Shown: positions 24,346-35,880 of the stretch, in pieces
Layout of the letters: each line of letters starts with the position of its first letter
Numbering within the stretch: position 1 is the first letter of the stretch
Assembly (NCBI GenBank): GCA_964017045.1
Contig: OZ024796.1
Coordinates: forward strand, 250,501 to 314,500
DNA length: 64,000 bases
Reading direction: 5' to 3'
From: Omphiscola glabra
Taxonomy: Eukaryota > Mollusca > Gastropoda > Lymnaeidae
Translations under genes and position numbers: made by a program
Notes under the pieces: model-generated
Told to the model about the DNA's origin: nothing
The model's database searches: none
The model's input: the letters and a program-made list of their open reading frames with translations, nothing else

Positions 24346-24402
24346 AATTTGCGAAAACTTTATCAAGGGAGTTAATACAAACGCAGTGAAAAAAATTAAA
24401 AT

Positions 24403-24502
24403 TAAACCTGAAAAAAGGAACGCAACAAAACAGCGAACTTGTCGGCAGGAAGCCTTCGTATTCAAAAAACAACAGAGAAATCAATATTTTTTAAATATAA
24501 TT

Positions 24503-24566
<64 letters not shown>

Positions 24567-25126
24567 TACTTAGCTGAGAAGTAGCGTCCGAGAGGCCAGC
24601 AAAAGAATTGTGACAGAAACTAAGTGGGTGAGAGATAAGGGAGACAGGACGCCGACTCTCTGACAGGTGTACTGAACACTCGTATTATCACACAAGATAA
24701 ACAGTGTCCCGTCTCTAAACAATAGAACCGACCACCAGGGCACGGCGGACTTTACAATAAGTGCGATCGTGACTAGCACGAACACACCCAGCCGTGTGAA
24801 TTTGGAACACAAATTTATCCTGACCTATGTCACTTTTGCACCACTTGGCATGAACGTCATGTCTCTATTCACAGCTTGAGCCTAGCTCCACCCCTCCACG
24901 TCACGACCTATTACAGTGGACTAACTTCTCTTCTTTTCTTTCCCTATTTAATCTCTCACCCACTTATTTTCGGTCACAATTCTTTTGCTGCCCTCTCGGA
25001 CACTACTCAGTTTAAGTGCTATATTTTTTAAACTTTATTCTGTTTTTTCTGTTGTTTGTTCGCTGATGAAGGCTTCCTGCCGACACCTTCGTTGTTTTGT
25101 TGCGTTCCTTTTTTATTCAGGTTTAA
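24403..25126. mobile_element. Large imperfect inverted repeat (foldback or Penelope-type termini)
   Basis: Left arm 24403-24637 and right arm 24950-25126 are reverse complements with indels. Shared blocks include taaacctga, aaggaacgcaacaaaac, gtcggcaggaagccttc, gcagcaaaagaattgtgac and aagtgggtgagagat. A dinucleotide microsatellite has expanded in the left arm. The spacer is about 310 bp. The right arm carries ctgatgaaggcttcctgccg (25063-25082), resembling a hammerhead-ribozyme core as found in Penelope-like retroelements. The element class is uncertain. Confidence 0.75.
24507..24566. repeat. (TA)n(GA)n compound microsatellite
   Basis: About 36 bp of TA repeats followed by about 24 bp of GA repeats, inside the left arm of the inverted repeat. 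Confidence 0.97.
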
Positions 25127-25734
25127 CCTTACTTTGCTTCACTAATTTCCTATTTTGCTAACCTGATTGCAGTCTCTTTCCTTATTACCCTAATACAAAC
25201 GCATATGTGCGTGGATTTAGATTAAGTGTAACCTTTGTGCCCACCACCCCCAGCGCCTCTTCGGTTTTGTGACAAAAGTTGACTGTTACATGTTTGTCCT
25301 CTTCACAGATTTGGACCCTTTAAATATCCAAGGCCCATTATAATCCCATTATATTCCCAGGGCCTACACGACGGCTCTGGGTGAGGTTTAATAAAACACC
25401 AGAACTGGTATGTTGTACACAGCCGATGGAAATTTTCCCCATTTTTCCTAGACTTTTGTTAAATTTAAAATATTCATTGGCACAAATCAGTAATGAATTT
25501 TTTTAAGCGGAAAAGAAAATCGATGCTTGAATTTAAATATATTATTTTTACGCATGCTTTACTATTAATACTATGGATGAATTATCAGTTGTCGTTCGGG
25601 AAGCCATTACGAATACCAATACATAAAAAACACTCTGATTACTTTCATAACATTTCAAACTATGATGGGTGAAGTGAAGGTAAACTTTTTAATGTGAAAT
25701 GTATAAACAATATCCTCTGAGACTTATACACTGC
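25127..25734. other. Intergenic stretch
   Basis: No supported gene; presumed 3' flank of the minus-strand gene that ends at 25870. Confidence 0.4.
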
Positions 25735-25739
25735 CACAA

Positions 25740-25880
25740 TGGCGTCTCTACACAACATGGGCTTAGACTTCAATCATGGCTTGTTGTCAGTCTAGTCTCT
25801 ACACAACATGGGCTTAGACTACAATCATGGCTTGGTGTCAGTTAAGTCTATGCGACATGGGCTTAGACTTCAATCATCGC
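25740..25880. repeat. ~51-bp repeat, 3 copies
   Basis: acacaacatgggcttagact plus tcaatcatggcttg...tgtcag is repeated three times. The third copy runs into the stop-codon end of the minus-strand gene. Confidence 0.85.
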
Positions 25881-28800
25881 TTGATTCACTTGGTGTCAGG
25901 TTATTTAGTGTCCTCCCTTCTTTGAGATACATGTTGAGATTCAGTTTGTTGCGTCTGGCGATGTGTTCTATGGGTTCATAATCCGTCTCGTATCGATCAA
26001 GCTCCTCGATGGGCGGCAGCTTGATTGGCTGAATCACCTTGCGCGTGTCCACTTTATCAGCTTTGAAAGAGGATTTCAGAGGAGGCGCTGTGGTGTTCTT
26101 ATCGTGACGACCCCCTGAATCGGTTGTTTGTGATGTGGCCCTGTGTTTCCGGGGATGTAACACACAAGCCCTGTGCGGGGATCTGTCATCAGTTCGACTT
26201 GGTAAAGGGAGCAAGGGGTTCCAAAAATAACCTTTCTTATTACGAGGTTTGTCGTTTAACAATGTCTTACTGGTGGGACTGGCTGATTTACTGCGGAACA
26301 TGGACCAGAGTTCTTTAATTTCTTGCAGGTACTGGTCCTGTCGTCTGCAGGCAGAGTCGTATTGAAGAAGCAGCTCGGCGCTTCTGAAAGAAAAATCATG
26401 GAGTCAAAGCTTTTAATTGCTGTATATATCAAATGTATAAGTCATTTAAAATTGAATACAAACATCAACACAAAAATGGTCAATTGAAATGTTAGAGCAG
26501 GGAGCCACCAGACTGATCGGTACACGGACGTCATGACACGAGTACAAGGCGTCATAAGATCAGGGTTTCTCAGAACATGGTGTCACAAGAAAAGGGTGTC
26601 ATAATATCAGAGTGTCATAAGAACAGGGTGTCACAAGAACAGGGCGTAAAAAACAGGGCGCCACAAGAACAAGGTGTAATAAGTTCAGGGTGTCATAAGA
26701 ACAAGGTGTCATAAGATAAGGGACTTTTAGCTTAAGTTTGTGACGCCCTAATTGGGTCATGGTTTAGTTGCGTTCACTTCAGGAAATTATTAACAATAAA
26801 CTCGTAAGTACATTCCCTTTATATTTTGGAATCAGATTGAAAATCCCACCTGGCCGATCGCACATTGACCTGATTCTGACGTGATGAGATATGGGAAAAT
26901 CCACATTGGGAAAGTTGCAATGAGAAAAGTGCTTCTAAGATTTTTCAATTGTAAAAAAGGGGGAGGGGGCCTTGTTTCTTACATTTTCAAAAACTGGAAA
27001 AGGATAGAATAAAAAGAAATCGAAAATGCTTCCACAATTTCTGTAATAGTATAATAAAGTATCCGCTCAAGTCTGTGTAACAATGACTAACTTTTATTCA
27101 CCATCCTGCATTCCTTTTATAACCCACATCGTATGACCACTCACTCCAATTCTCCAACCAATATTCACACATTTAAGTTTAAACATTCATGAAAACAACT
27201 GACCACGTCCAGTCATACAACATGATAACAACACATGACAATCAGGTCACAAAGTTCAATTAATACACACTACAAGATTGATTATTGTCAGTCACTCATA
27301 CTGTCACAATTCATAAAACTATTTTTAATGGATATAATTTTTGTATTCAAAACTCATTTGCTGAAACTGCATCATGTGTAACAGTTTTTGGTTATCTTGC
27401 GAGAAATGTTTCCTTCTTTTCTGCTTTTCTGATGTTTTAGTTGAGCACTCTGGAATGTCATTGAAAAGACTACCAACAACCAGATGGAACTCTCATCAAG
27501 ATGAAATAAATCAAGTTTAAGACAATTTTGATGAATGTGTGATGAGGAAGGAAGCTTGTGACCCAGTGTTGGACTCCTAAGGGGAGGGGGTGACATGAGG
27601 AGTCCACCGCATTAGATGACAACAAACCAAGTGACGTCACTATTCCTATACATACAAATGGGTCTTATGCTATCTTAAAAATGTTTCTCTTCACTCAATC
27701 AAACATTAATCTTTGGCAAAATGTTTGGGAACCACTTTCGAATATTTATAGATATACATTCCCTATAGAAAAGTTTTAAAAGATTTGGAGACAAGCTGTT
27801 TATTTACCGGTATATTTAATTAATACATTATGCGTAAATTAGATTCGGGTATTAAAATGTTGGCTGGGTTAATTTTTAATATCTATAATCTATACGGGCC
27901 TAAACACGACAACAAATAGGCCTACCTATTGGAGACACATGATTACAATACCTATTGGAGACATATGATTACAATACCTATTGGAGACACATGATTACAA
28001 TACCTATTGGAGACACATGATTACAATACCTATTGGAGACACATGATTACAATACCTATTGGAGACACATGATTACAATACCTATTGGAGACACATGATT
28101 GCAATACCTATTGGATACACATGATTGTCATGATTACAACACTTCAACTACTTTAAGAACTGGGTTACCTTTATCATTATACCTATAACAAATAACAGCA
28201 AAGCCCCCAGTCAGTGTGAAACTGATGAATGCACAGCTTGGTTACATCTGTTGCAGGTCGTGGGAGATGTCCATTACTCGCTGATTGCTAGATAGTAATC
28301 ACACATTGTCTGGTGAGTAATTATAGTGCTGGTTTGATTGTGTTTTGTTATTACACCGTCATGTTTTTGTTTGGTCAATTGGTCAAATACCGGATCTCAA
28401 CTTATAAGTAGGTGTAAAATAAGCATAGGAACTAAATTAGCGAAAGCATACTTAACAAAAAATAAGTAAACAGAGCTGTTTCGAATAGTTCAAGTTGAAA
28501 ACTTTCGACATCAAACTAGAGCACGTCAAAAGGAATGCTGGATTGAGACAGATATTATAGCTTGATAAAACACACGCCTACTTCATACATGTGGGTTGGA
28601 CGCCTTCTTGTTTTCGCATTCGATTTTAATAATTCAAATAAACATATTTAAATATAGGTGAAAAAAGAACTACCAAATGTTTACAGATTCAAACCCTGTA
28701 GAATCTACCAAATGTGTACAAATTCAAACCCTGTAGAATCTACCATATGTGTACAAATTCAACCCTGTAGAATCTACCTAATGTGTACAGATTCAAACCC

Positions 28801-31800
28801 GCAAAGATATTTTCTTGTGGGCCATATTTAAACCAAATGTGTACAGATTCAAACCCTGTAGAATCTACCAAATGTGTACAGATTCAAACCCGTAATGAGA
28901 TTGGCTTGTGGGCCATATTTAAATCAAAATACCGGACATCAAAGCATTTGAACGAGATCATTCAACCAAACATACCAGAGATTTTCCAGACGCCATTAAT
29001 CTTGGTTTGAATGAATGTATTCAACAGTAATATTGTTGACATGAGATGAATGGTTCTACTGGTGAAATACAAACCTAAGTTTGTTAACATTCAAGACTTT
29101 TTTGTTTAATGATATTTTATTTTCTGATGCGGGAATGTGGATATTGGTGGGAAAAAAGTGTTTGGGGGTAGGGGCGGTGGAGATGAAGTAATTTACGTTA
29201 TGTTATTAAGCTTTCGTCTCTACCATCGATCAGTTAGCTCCGTTTGGAAGCTTGGGCCACTCGGTCTGTTGTGTCGTTGACAGCTTGGGCCACTCGGTCT
29301 GTTGTGTCATTGACAGCTTGGGCCACTCGGTCTGTTGTGTCATTGACAGCTTGGACCACTCGGTCTGTTGTGTCATTGACAGCTTGGGCCACTCGGTCTG
29401 TTGTGTCATTGGAAGCTGGGCCACTCGGTCTATTGTGTCATTGACAGCTGGGCCACTCGGTCTGTTGTGTCATTGGAAGCTTTGGCCACTCGGTCTGTTG
29501 TGTCATTGGAAGCTTGGGCCACTCGGTCTGTTGTGTCATTGGAAGCTTGGGCCACTCGGTCTATTGTGTCATTGACAGCTTGGGCCACTCGGTCTGTTGT
29601 GTCATTGACAGCTTGGGCCACTCGGTCTGTTGTGTCATTGACAGCTTGGGCCACTCGGTCTGTTGTGTCATTGACAGCTTGGGCCACTCGGTCTGTTGTG
29701 TCATTGGAAGCTGGGCCACTCGGTCTATTGTGTCATTGACAGCTTGGGCCACTCGGTATATTGTGTCATTGACAGCTTGGGCCACTCGGTCTGTTGTGTC
29801 ATTGATAGCTTGGGCCACTCGGTCTGTTGTGTCATTGGAAGCTGGGCCACTCGATCTGTTGTGTCATTGACAGCTTGGGCCACTCGGTCTATTGTGTCAT
29901 TGGAAGCTTGGGACACTCGGTCTATTGTGTCATTGACAGCTTGGGCCACTCGGTCTATTGTGTCATTGGAAGCTTGGGACACTCGGTCTATTGTGTCATT
30001 GACAGCTTGGGCCACTCGGTCTGTTGTGTCATTGAAAGCTTGGGACACTCGGTCTATTGTGTCATTGACAGCTTGGGCCACTCGGTCTATTGTGTCATTG
30101 GAAGCTTGGGCCACTCGGTCTATTGTGTCATTGACAGCTTGGGCCACTCGGTCTATTGTGTCATTGGAAGCTTCGGCCACTCGGTCTATTGTGTCATTGA
30201 CAGCTTGGGCCACTCGGTCTGTTGTGTCATTGACAGCTTGGGCCACTCGGTCTGTTGTGTCATTGACAGCTTGGGCCACTCGGTCTGTTGTGTCATTGAC
30301 AGCTTGGGCCACTCGGTCTGTTGTGTCATTGGAAGCTTGGGACACTCGGTCTATTGTGTCATTGACAGCTTGGGCCACTCGGTCTATTGTGTCATTGGAA
30401 GCTTGGGACACTCGGTCTATTGTGTCATTGACAGCTTGGGCCACTCGGTCTATTGTGTCATTGACAGCTTGGGCCACTCGGTCTGTTGTGTCATTGAAAG
30501 CTTGGGACACTCGGTCTATTGTGTCATTGACAGCTTGGGCCACTCGGTCTGTTGTGTCATTGACAGCTTGGGCCACTCGGTCTGTTGTGTCATTGGAAGC
30601 TGGGCCACTCGATCTGTTGTGTCATTGACAGCTTTGGCCACTCGGTCTGTTGTGTCATTGGAAGCTTGGGCCACTCGGTCTATTGTGTCATTGACAGCTT
30701 GGGCCACTCGGTCTGTTGTGTCATTGACAGCTTGGGCCACTCGGTCTGTTGTGTCATTGACAGCTTGGGCCACTCGGTCTGTTGTGTCATTGACAGCTTG
30801 GGCCACTCGGTCTGTTGTGTCATTGGAAGCTTGGGACACTCGGTCTATTGTGTCATTGACAGCTTGGGCCACTCGGTCTATTGTGTCATTGGAAGCTTGG
30901 GACACTCGGTCTATTGTGTCATTGACAGCTTGGGCCACTCGGTCTGTTGTGTCATTGAAAGCTTGGGACACACGGTCTATTGTGTCATTGACAGCTTGGG
31001 CCACTCGGTCTGTTGTGTCATTGACAGCTTGGGCCACTCGGTCTGTTGTGTCATTGGAAGCTGGGCCACTCGATCTGTTGTGTCATTGACAGCTTGGGCC
31101 ACTCGGTCTATTGTGTCATTGGAAGCTTGGGACACTCGGTCTATTGTGTCATTGACAGCTTGGGCCACTCGGTCTATTGTGTCATTGGAAGCTTGGGACA
31201 CTCGGTCTATTGTGTCATTGACAGCTTGGGCCACTCGGTCTATTGTGTCATTGGAAGCTGGGCCACTCGGTCTGTTGTGTCATTGACAGCTTGGGCCACT
31301 CGGTCTGTTGTGTCATTGACAGCTTGGGCCACTCGGTCTGTTGTGTCATTGACAGCTTGGGCCACTCGGTCTAATGTGTCATTGACAGCTTGGGCCCCTC
31401 GGTCTATTGTGTCATTGACAGCTTGGGCCACTCGGTCTGTTGTGTCATTGACAGCTTGGGCCACTCGGTCTATTGTGTCATTGACAGCTTGGGCCACTCG
31501 GTCTATTGTGTCATTGACAGCTTGGGCCACTCGGTCTGTTGTGTCATTGACAGCTTGGGCCACTCGGTCTATTGTGTCATTGACAGCTTGGGCCACTCGG
31601 TCTGTTGTGTCATTGACAGCTTGGGCCACTCGGTCTATTGTGTCATTGGAAGCTTGGGCCACTCGGTCTGTTGTGTCATTGGAAGCTTGGGCCACTCGGT
31701 CTGTTGTGTCATTGGAAGCTTGGGCCACTCGGTCTATTGTGTCATTGGAAGCTTGGGCCACTCGGTCTGTTGTGTCATTGGAAGCTTGGGCCACTCGGTC

Positions 31801-33184
31801 TGTTGTGTCATTGGAAGCTTGGGCCACTCGGTCTATTGTGTCATTGGAAGTTTGGGCCACTCGGTCTATTGTGTCATTGGAAGCTTGGGCCACTCGGTCT
31901 ATTGTGTCATTGACAGCTTGGGCCACTCGGTCTATTGTGTCATTGACAGCTTGGGCCACTCGGTCTGTTGTGTCATTGAAGTCCCCAGTTTATGTTTAAT
32001 ACGACAAACAATGATTTTAAAATCGATTACTGTTCTAAAAAAACACCTGGTTATATTCAGACATTACTGCTCTAAAAAAACATCTGGTTATATTCAGACA
32101 TTACTGCTCTAAAAAACACCTGGTTATATTCAGACATTACTGCTCTTTGAGATATATTTTTGGTTGAAATTTGAATGTTATAATCGTTAGGTGATATATT
32201 TGAAAATGATACGTTCCTAAGCATATCTGAATACTCTTGCGATCATGAAACCTGGGTTACTGGCCTGCCCTCCCCCTTTCCTATCTGTGAGAGGTCATGA
32301 CATCGATTATTTTATCCAGGTACTATTAACTTGTCAAATTCATGATGATCTTATGTGACGTAGATGGTGTTCATAAAACAGTGGATTAAAAAAAACATCT
32401 ATTTTTATCTTGCTAGTTAAATTCACGTGACACTGCCAAGTGACGATACCACGTGACGCTACTAAGTAATTTAAAAAAAGAAAAGTCACGTCAAACAGTG
32501 GCGTAACTAGAGAGGTTCGAAAGGGTTTTATATAGCATATAAATAGTTTATGTGTGTGTTAGACGGAGAAGTTCACGGAGCTAGTCCCGGGAGGCGGGGG
32601 GCATAGAGTCAAAGCACGCCACTGCTGTGTTAAATTAATACTAGCTGTGTATATTCCGTTCAGAGCAAGTGTTGTGTTTGATGCTTCAAAAGTAGAAATC
32701 TTCTCCGAATATAGTTTTATATTTATATAACCATTGAAAATATTCCTATGGGGAACAGATTGCTAATGGAAACTATGGTTTTAATACCGTGAATATTGAT
32801 GAAAGTATTCTCCACAGAGAGAATCAATCAACGACCTGATCGATTAATTCAATGCCAACAGTGGGGAAACGCACTATGAATATTATATATATATAATCTC
32901 AAATGCCAACAGTGGGCAAACACACTTTGAATATTATATATTTCTTACCCATATACACGAGGACTGTGTAAAATCTGGAAACTCTTAATGTCTCTGGGTT
33001 TGGCTGGCTGTCTCGATGCAGCAAAAAGACCGATCTTCATGCGTCCGTCAGTGGTCATCGCCTGCGATTGTGTGGTCATTGCCTGCGATTGTGTGGTCAT
33101 TGCCTGCGAGTGTGTGCTCATTGCCTGCGACTGGCCGAATCCTTCAATGCAGTCATTCGAGGACTTTACGCTTACGTCATTCAT
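25870..33184 (-). CDS. Unrecognised coiled-coil protein gene, 3 exons (one a 42-bp micro-exon)
   Basis: Proposed exons, in transcript order: 33184-32949, 28287-28246 and 26383-25870, giving 263 residues. Exon 1 opens at an ATG directly preceded by an in-frame TAA. It contains four copies of a 7-residue repeat (SQAMTTQ) from a 21-bp expansion and ends at a good donor (GG|GTAAG). Exon 3 follows TTTCTTTCAG. The micro-exon keeps phase on both sides (acceptor CTAG, weak donor AT|GTAAC). With exon 3 it reads V-M-D-I-S-H-D-L-Q-Q-I-S-A-E-L-L-L, then C-R-R-Q-D-Q-Y-L-Q-E-I-K-E-L, an obvious heptad-type helix. The rest is basic and low-complexity, ending T-P-S-E-S-S-D-D. No family is recognised. Exons 1 and 3 also join in frame without the micro-exon. 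Confidence 0.6.
26530..26725. repeat. Irregular 17-18 bp repeat in an intron of the minus-strand gene
   Basis: About ten variants of gtcataagaacagggt recur. Confidence 0.85.
27076..27308 (-). mobile_element. Probable solo LTR, copy B (minus orientation)
   Basis: On the minus strand it starts TGTGACAG, has TTATAAAAGG and GAATAAAAG in order, and ends GTTACA. It shares long blocks with 11339-11592 (GAACTTTGTGACCTGATT, TTTCATGAAT). It is intronic to the minus-strand gene and in the same orientation as that gene. Confidence 0.5.
27309..27920. other. Intronic stretch, no feature
   Basis: AT-rich; the short open frames have no recognisable content. Confidence 0.4.
27925..28125. repeat. 26-bp minisatellite, about 8 copies
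   Basis: The unit is cctattggagacacatgatt plus acaata. Confidence 0.95.
28670..28905. repeat. ~35-bp minisatellite, about 6 copies
   Basis: The unit is attcaaaccctgtagaatct plus accaaatgtgtacag. Some copies are interrupted by a duplicated 'cttgtgggccatatttaaa' block. Confidence 0.88.
29240..31980. repeat. 33-bp minisatellite, about 83 copies, 2.7 kb
   Basis: The unit is cttgggccactcggtctgtt plus gtgtcattgacag, with variants tattg/tgttg, gacag/ggaag/gaaag and ggccac/ggacac. A few 32-bp copies (gctgggccac) shift frame. 33 bp is 11 codons, so long frames exist on both strands; the minus-strand reading is an 11-residue repeat (N-D-T-T-D-R-V-A-Q-A-V). It lies in intron 1 of the minus-strand gene and is treated as noncoding. 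Confidence 0.96.
32025..32145. repeat. 37-bp repeat, 3 copies
   Basis: acctggttatattcagacat plus tactgctctaaaaaaac is repeated. Confidence 0.92.
32150..32495. other. Intronic unique stretch
   Basis: No feature seen apart from a short duplicated 'cacgtgac' motif (32425-32458). Confidence 0.4.
32496..32624. mobile_element. Short inverted-repeat mini-transposon (CAGTGGCGTA family)
   Basis: Starts cagtggcgtaactag and ends gcacgccactg. The termini match another element at 43599-43766. No target duplication seen. Confidence 0.55.
32848..32942. repeat. Tandem duplication next to exon 1 of the minus-strand gene
   Basis: aatgccaacagtgggcaaac plus acactttgaatattatatat occurs twice. The second copy ends just inside the intron beyond the donor. 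Confidence 0.85.
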
Positions 33185-33294
33185 GTTTTAAATGTCTATC
33201 TGCACTTTAGTCAATTAAAACTTTCCGCCCTAGATTTATAATTGCCTTCCTCTATTTGTGTGTTAATTTAATTGCATCTTGAGGGTAGTCTGAC

Positions 33295-33562
33295 GCAAAT
33301 CTGTGATACAGATAGATGTTTGGCTCATTCTGTGATACAGATAGAGGTTTGTCTTATTCTGTGATACAGACAGAGGTTTGGCTCATTCTGTGATACAGAT
33401 AGAGATTTGGCTCAATATGTGATACAGACAGAGGTGTGGCTCATTCTGTGATACAGATAGAGGTGTGGCTCATTCTGTGATACAGACAGAGGTGTGACTC
33501 ATTCTGTGATACAGATAGAGGTGTGGCTCATTCTGTGATACAGATAAAGGTGTGGCTCATTG
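33295..33562. repeat. 29-bp minisatellite, about 9 copies
   Basis: The unit is attctgtgatacagatagag plus gtgtggctc. It lies about 110 bp upstream of the start codon of the minus-strand gene, so it may overlap its promoter. Confidence 0.94.
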
Positions 33563-34245
33563 GATACCAAATATCGGAACAGTAAACCGTCAAATAAACA
33601 GATGACGTGTTCACGTTCCCTCTATAGGGGCAGACAACCTGTCATTTAGACTTCCTAAACCTCCAACAAAGGTATCACAATTCCTTCAGACTATACACCA
33701 CTGTAGAAAAGTTCTGTTCAATACGTCATCATAGCTGCCTCTTGAAAAATAATCTCGACATCGACATTTCTATTCACAACACAGTCCTGCAAGAAACACA
33801 CAAAAGCTGCAAGTGTGTAATGACGAACAATTTTAGAAATTCCTAACCAGAATAACAATTTGTTAGCATAACTTAATATTAATTATAATAAATAAAGAGC
33901 TATTTCTTTAACAAAGAAAATCTTGTACTCATCTAAGAGTTTCAAATTATTATTTTTAATTCAATATTTAATTTTGTTATTATTTTCTAAAAAATATTTC
34001 TTAATTTGATTTAACTTCAGGCGGATGTGTATCATTTATGATAAACTCGTGTAAAATATCTGGAATAACTGAAATATATGATATTGTTAAAATTGCAATG
34101 AAGAAAAGCGAGTTCATACCCTTGCGAAGCATCAAATAAAAATCTTTAGTTTTTCTCTCCTGAAGGTGAAACCATTTATATATCTGTTAAAAAGCCCAAC
34201 AAAAGTTAACATTTGTTTTGAAAAACAAAACAAAAAAGTCTGTGT
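33563..34245. other. Intergenic AT-rich stretch
   Basis: No gene recognised. Confidence 0.4.
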
Positions 34246-34249
34246 AAAA

Positions 34250-35880
34250 AAAACTATGAAACACTGAGAGCATAAAACTATGAAACACAGAGAGTATAAA
34301 AATATTAAACGCAGAGAGTATAAAACTATGAAACACAGAGAGTATAAAACTATGAAACACAGAGAGTATAAAACTATGAAACACAGAGAGTATAAAACTA
34401 TGAAACACAGAGAGTATAAAACTATGAAACACAGAGAGTATAAAACTATGAAACACAGAGAGTAAAAAACTATGAAACACAGACAGTATAAAACTATGAA
34501 ACACAGGGAGTATAAAACTATGAAACACAGAGAGTATAAAACTATGAAACACAGAGAGTATAAAACTATGAAACGCAGAGAGTATAAAACTATAAAACAC
34601 AGAGAGTATAAAACTATGAAACACAGACAGTATAAAACTATGAAACACAGGGAGTATAAAACTATGAAACACAGAGAGTATAAAACTATGAAACACAGAG
34701 AGTATAAAACTATGAAACACAGAGAGTAAAAAACTATGAAACACAGACAGTATAAAACTATGAAACACAGGGAGTATAAAACTATGAAACACAGAGAGTA
34801 TAAAACTATGAAACACAGAGAGTATAAAACTATGAAACACAGAGAGTATAAAACTATGAAACGCAGAGAGTATAAAACTATAAAACACATAGAGTATAAA
34901 ACTATGAAACACAGACAGTATAAAACTATGAAACACAGGGAGTATAAAACTATGAAACACAGAGAGTATAAAACTATGAAACACAGAGAGTATAAAACTA
35001 TGAAACACAGAGAGTATAAAACTATGAAACACAGAGAGTATAAAACTATGAAACACAGAGAGTATAAAACTATAAAACACAGAGAGTATAAAACTATATA
35101 ACAGTGAGAGTATAAAACTATGAAACACAGAGAGTATAAAACTATGAAACACATTGAGTATAAAACTATGAAACACAGAGAGTATAAAACTATAAAACAC
35201 AGAGAGTATAAAACTATGTAACAGTGAGAGTATAAAACTATGAAACACAGAGAGTATAAAACTATGAAACACGGAGAGTATAAAACTATGAAACGCAGAG
35301 AGTATAAAACTATGAAACACATGGAGTATAAAACTATGAAACACAGAGAGTATAAAACTATGAAACACAGAGAGTATAAAACTATGAAACACAGACCGTA
35401 TAAAACTATGAAACACAGGGAGTATAAAACTATGAAACACAGAGAGTATAAAACTATGAAACACAGAGAGTATAAAACTATGAAACACAGAGAGTATACA
35501 ACTATGAAACACAGGGAGTATAAAACTATGAAACACAGAGAGTATAAAACTATGTAACAGTGAGAGTATAAAACTATGAAACACAGAGAGTATAAAACTA
35601 TGAAACACAGAGAGTATAAAACTATGAAACACAGAGAGTATAAAACTATGAAACACAGGGAGTATAAAACTATGAAACACAGGGAGTATAAAACTATGAA
35701 ACACAGAGAGTATAAAACTATGAAACACAGAGAGTATAAAGCTATGAAACACAGAAAGTATAAAACTATGAAACACAGAGAGTATAAAACTATGCAACAT
35801 AGGAAGTATAAAACTATGCAACATAGGAAGTATAAAACTATGAAACGCAGAGAGTATAAAACTATGAAACACAGAGATTA
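34250..35880. repeat. 24-bp minisatellite, about 68 copies
   Basis: The unit is tataaaactatgaaacacag plus agag, purine-rich on the plus strand. Being 8 codons long, it yields long minus-strand frames (up to 565 codons of S-V-F-H-S-F-I-L) that I regard as artefacts. Variants gtaacagtgagag and cagacag recur at wider intervals, showing block duplication. Confidence 0.96.

Noticed and set aside
29827..31999. Long plus-strand frames of S-L-G-H-S-V-C-C-V-I-D repeats
   Set aside because: The same 33-bp array is open in several frames on both strands; single-base unit variants break each one.
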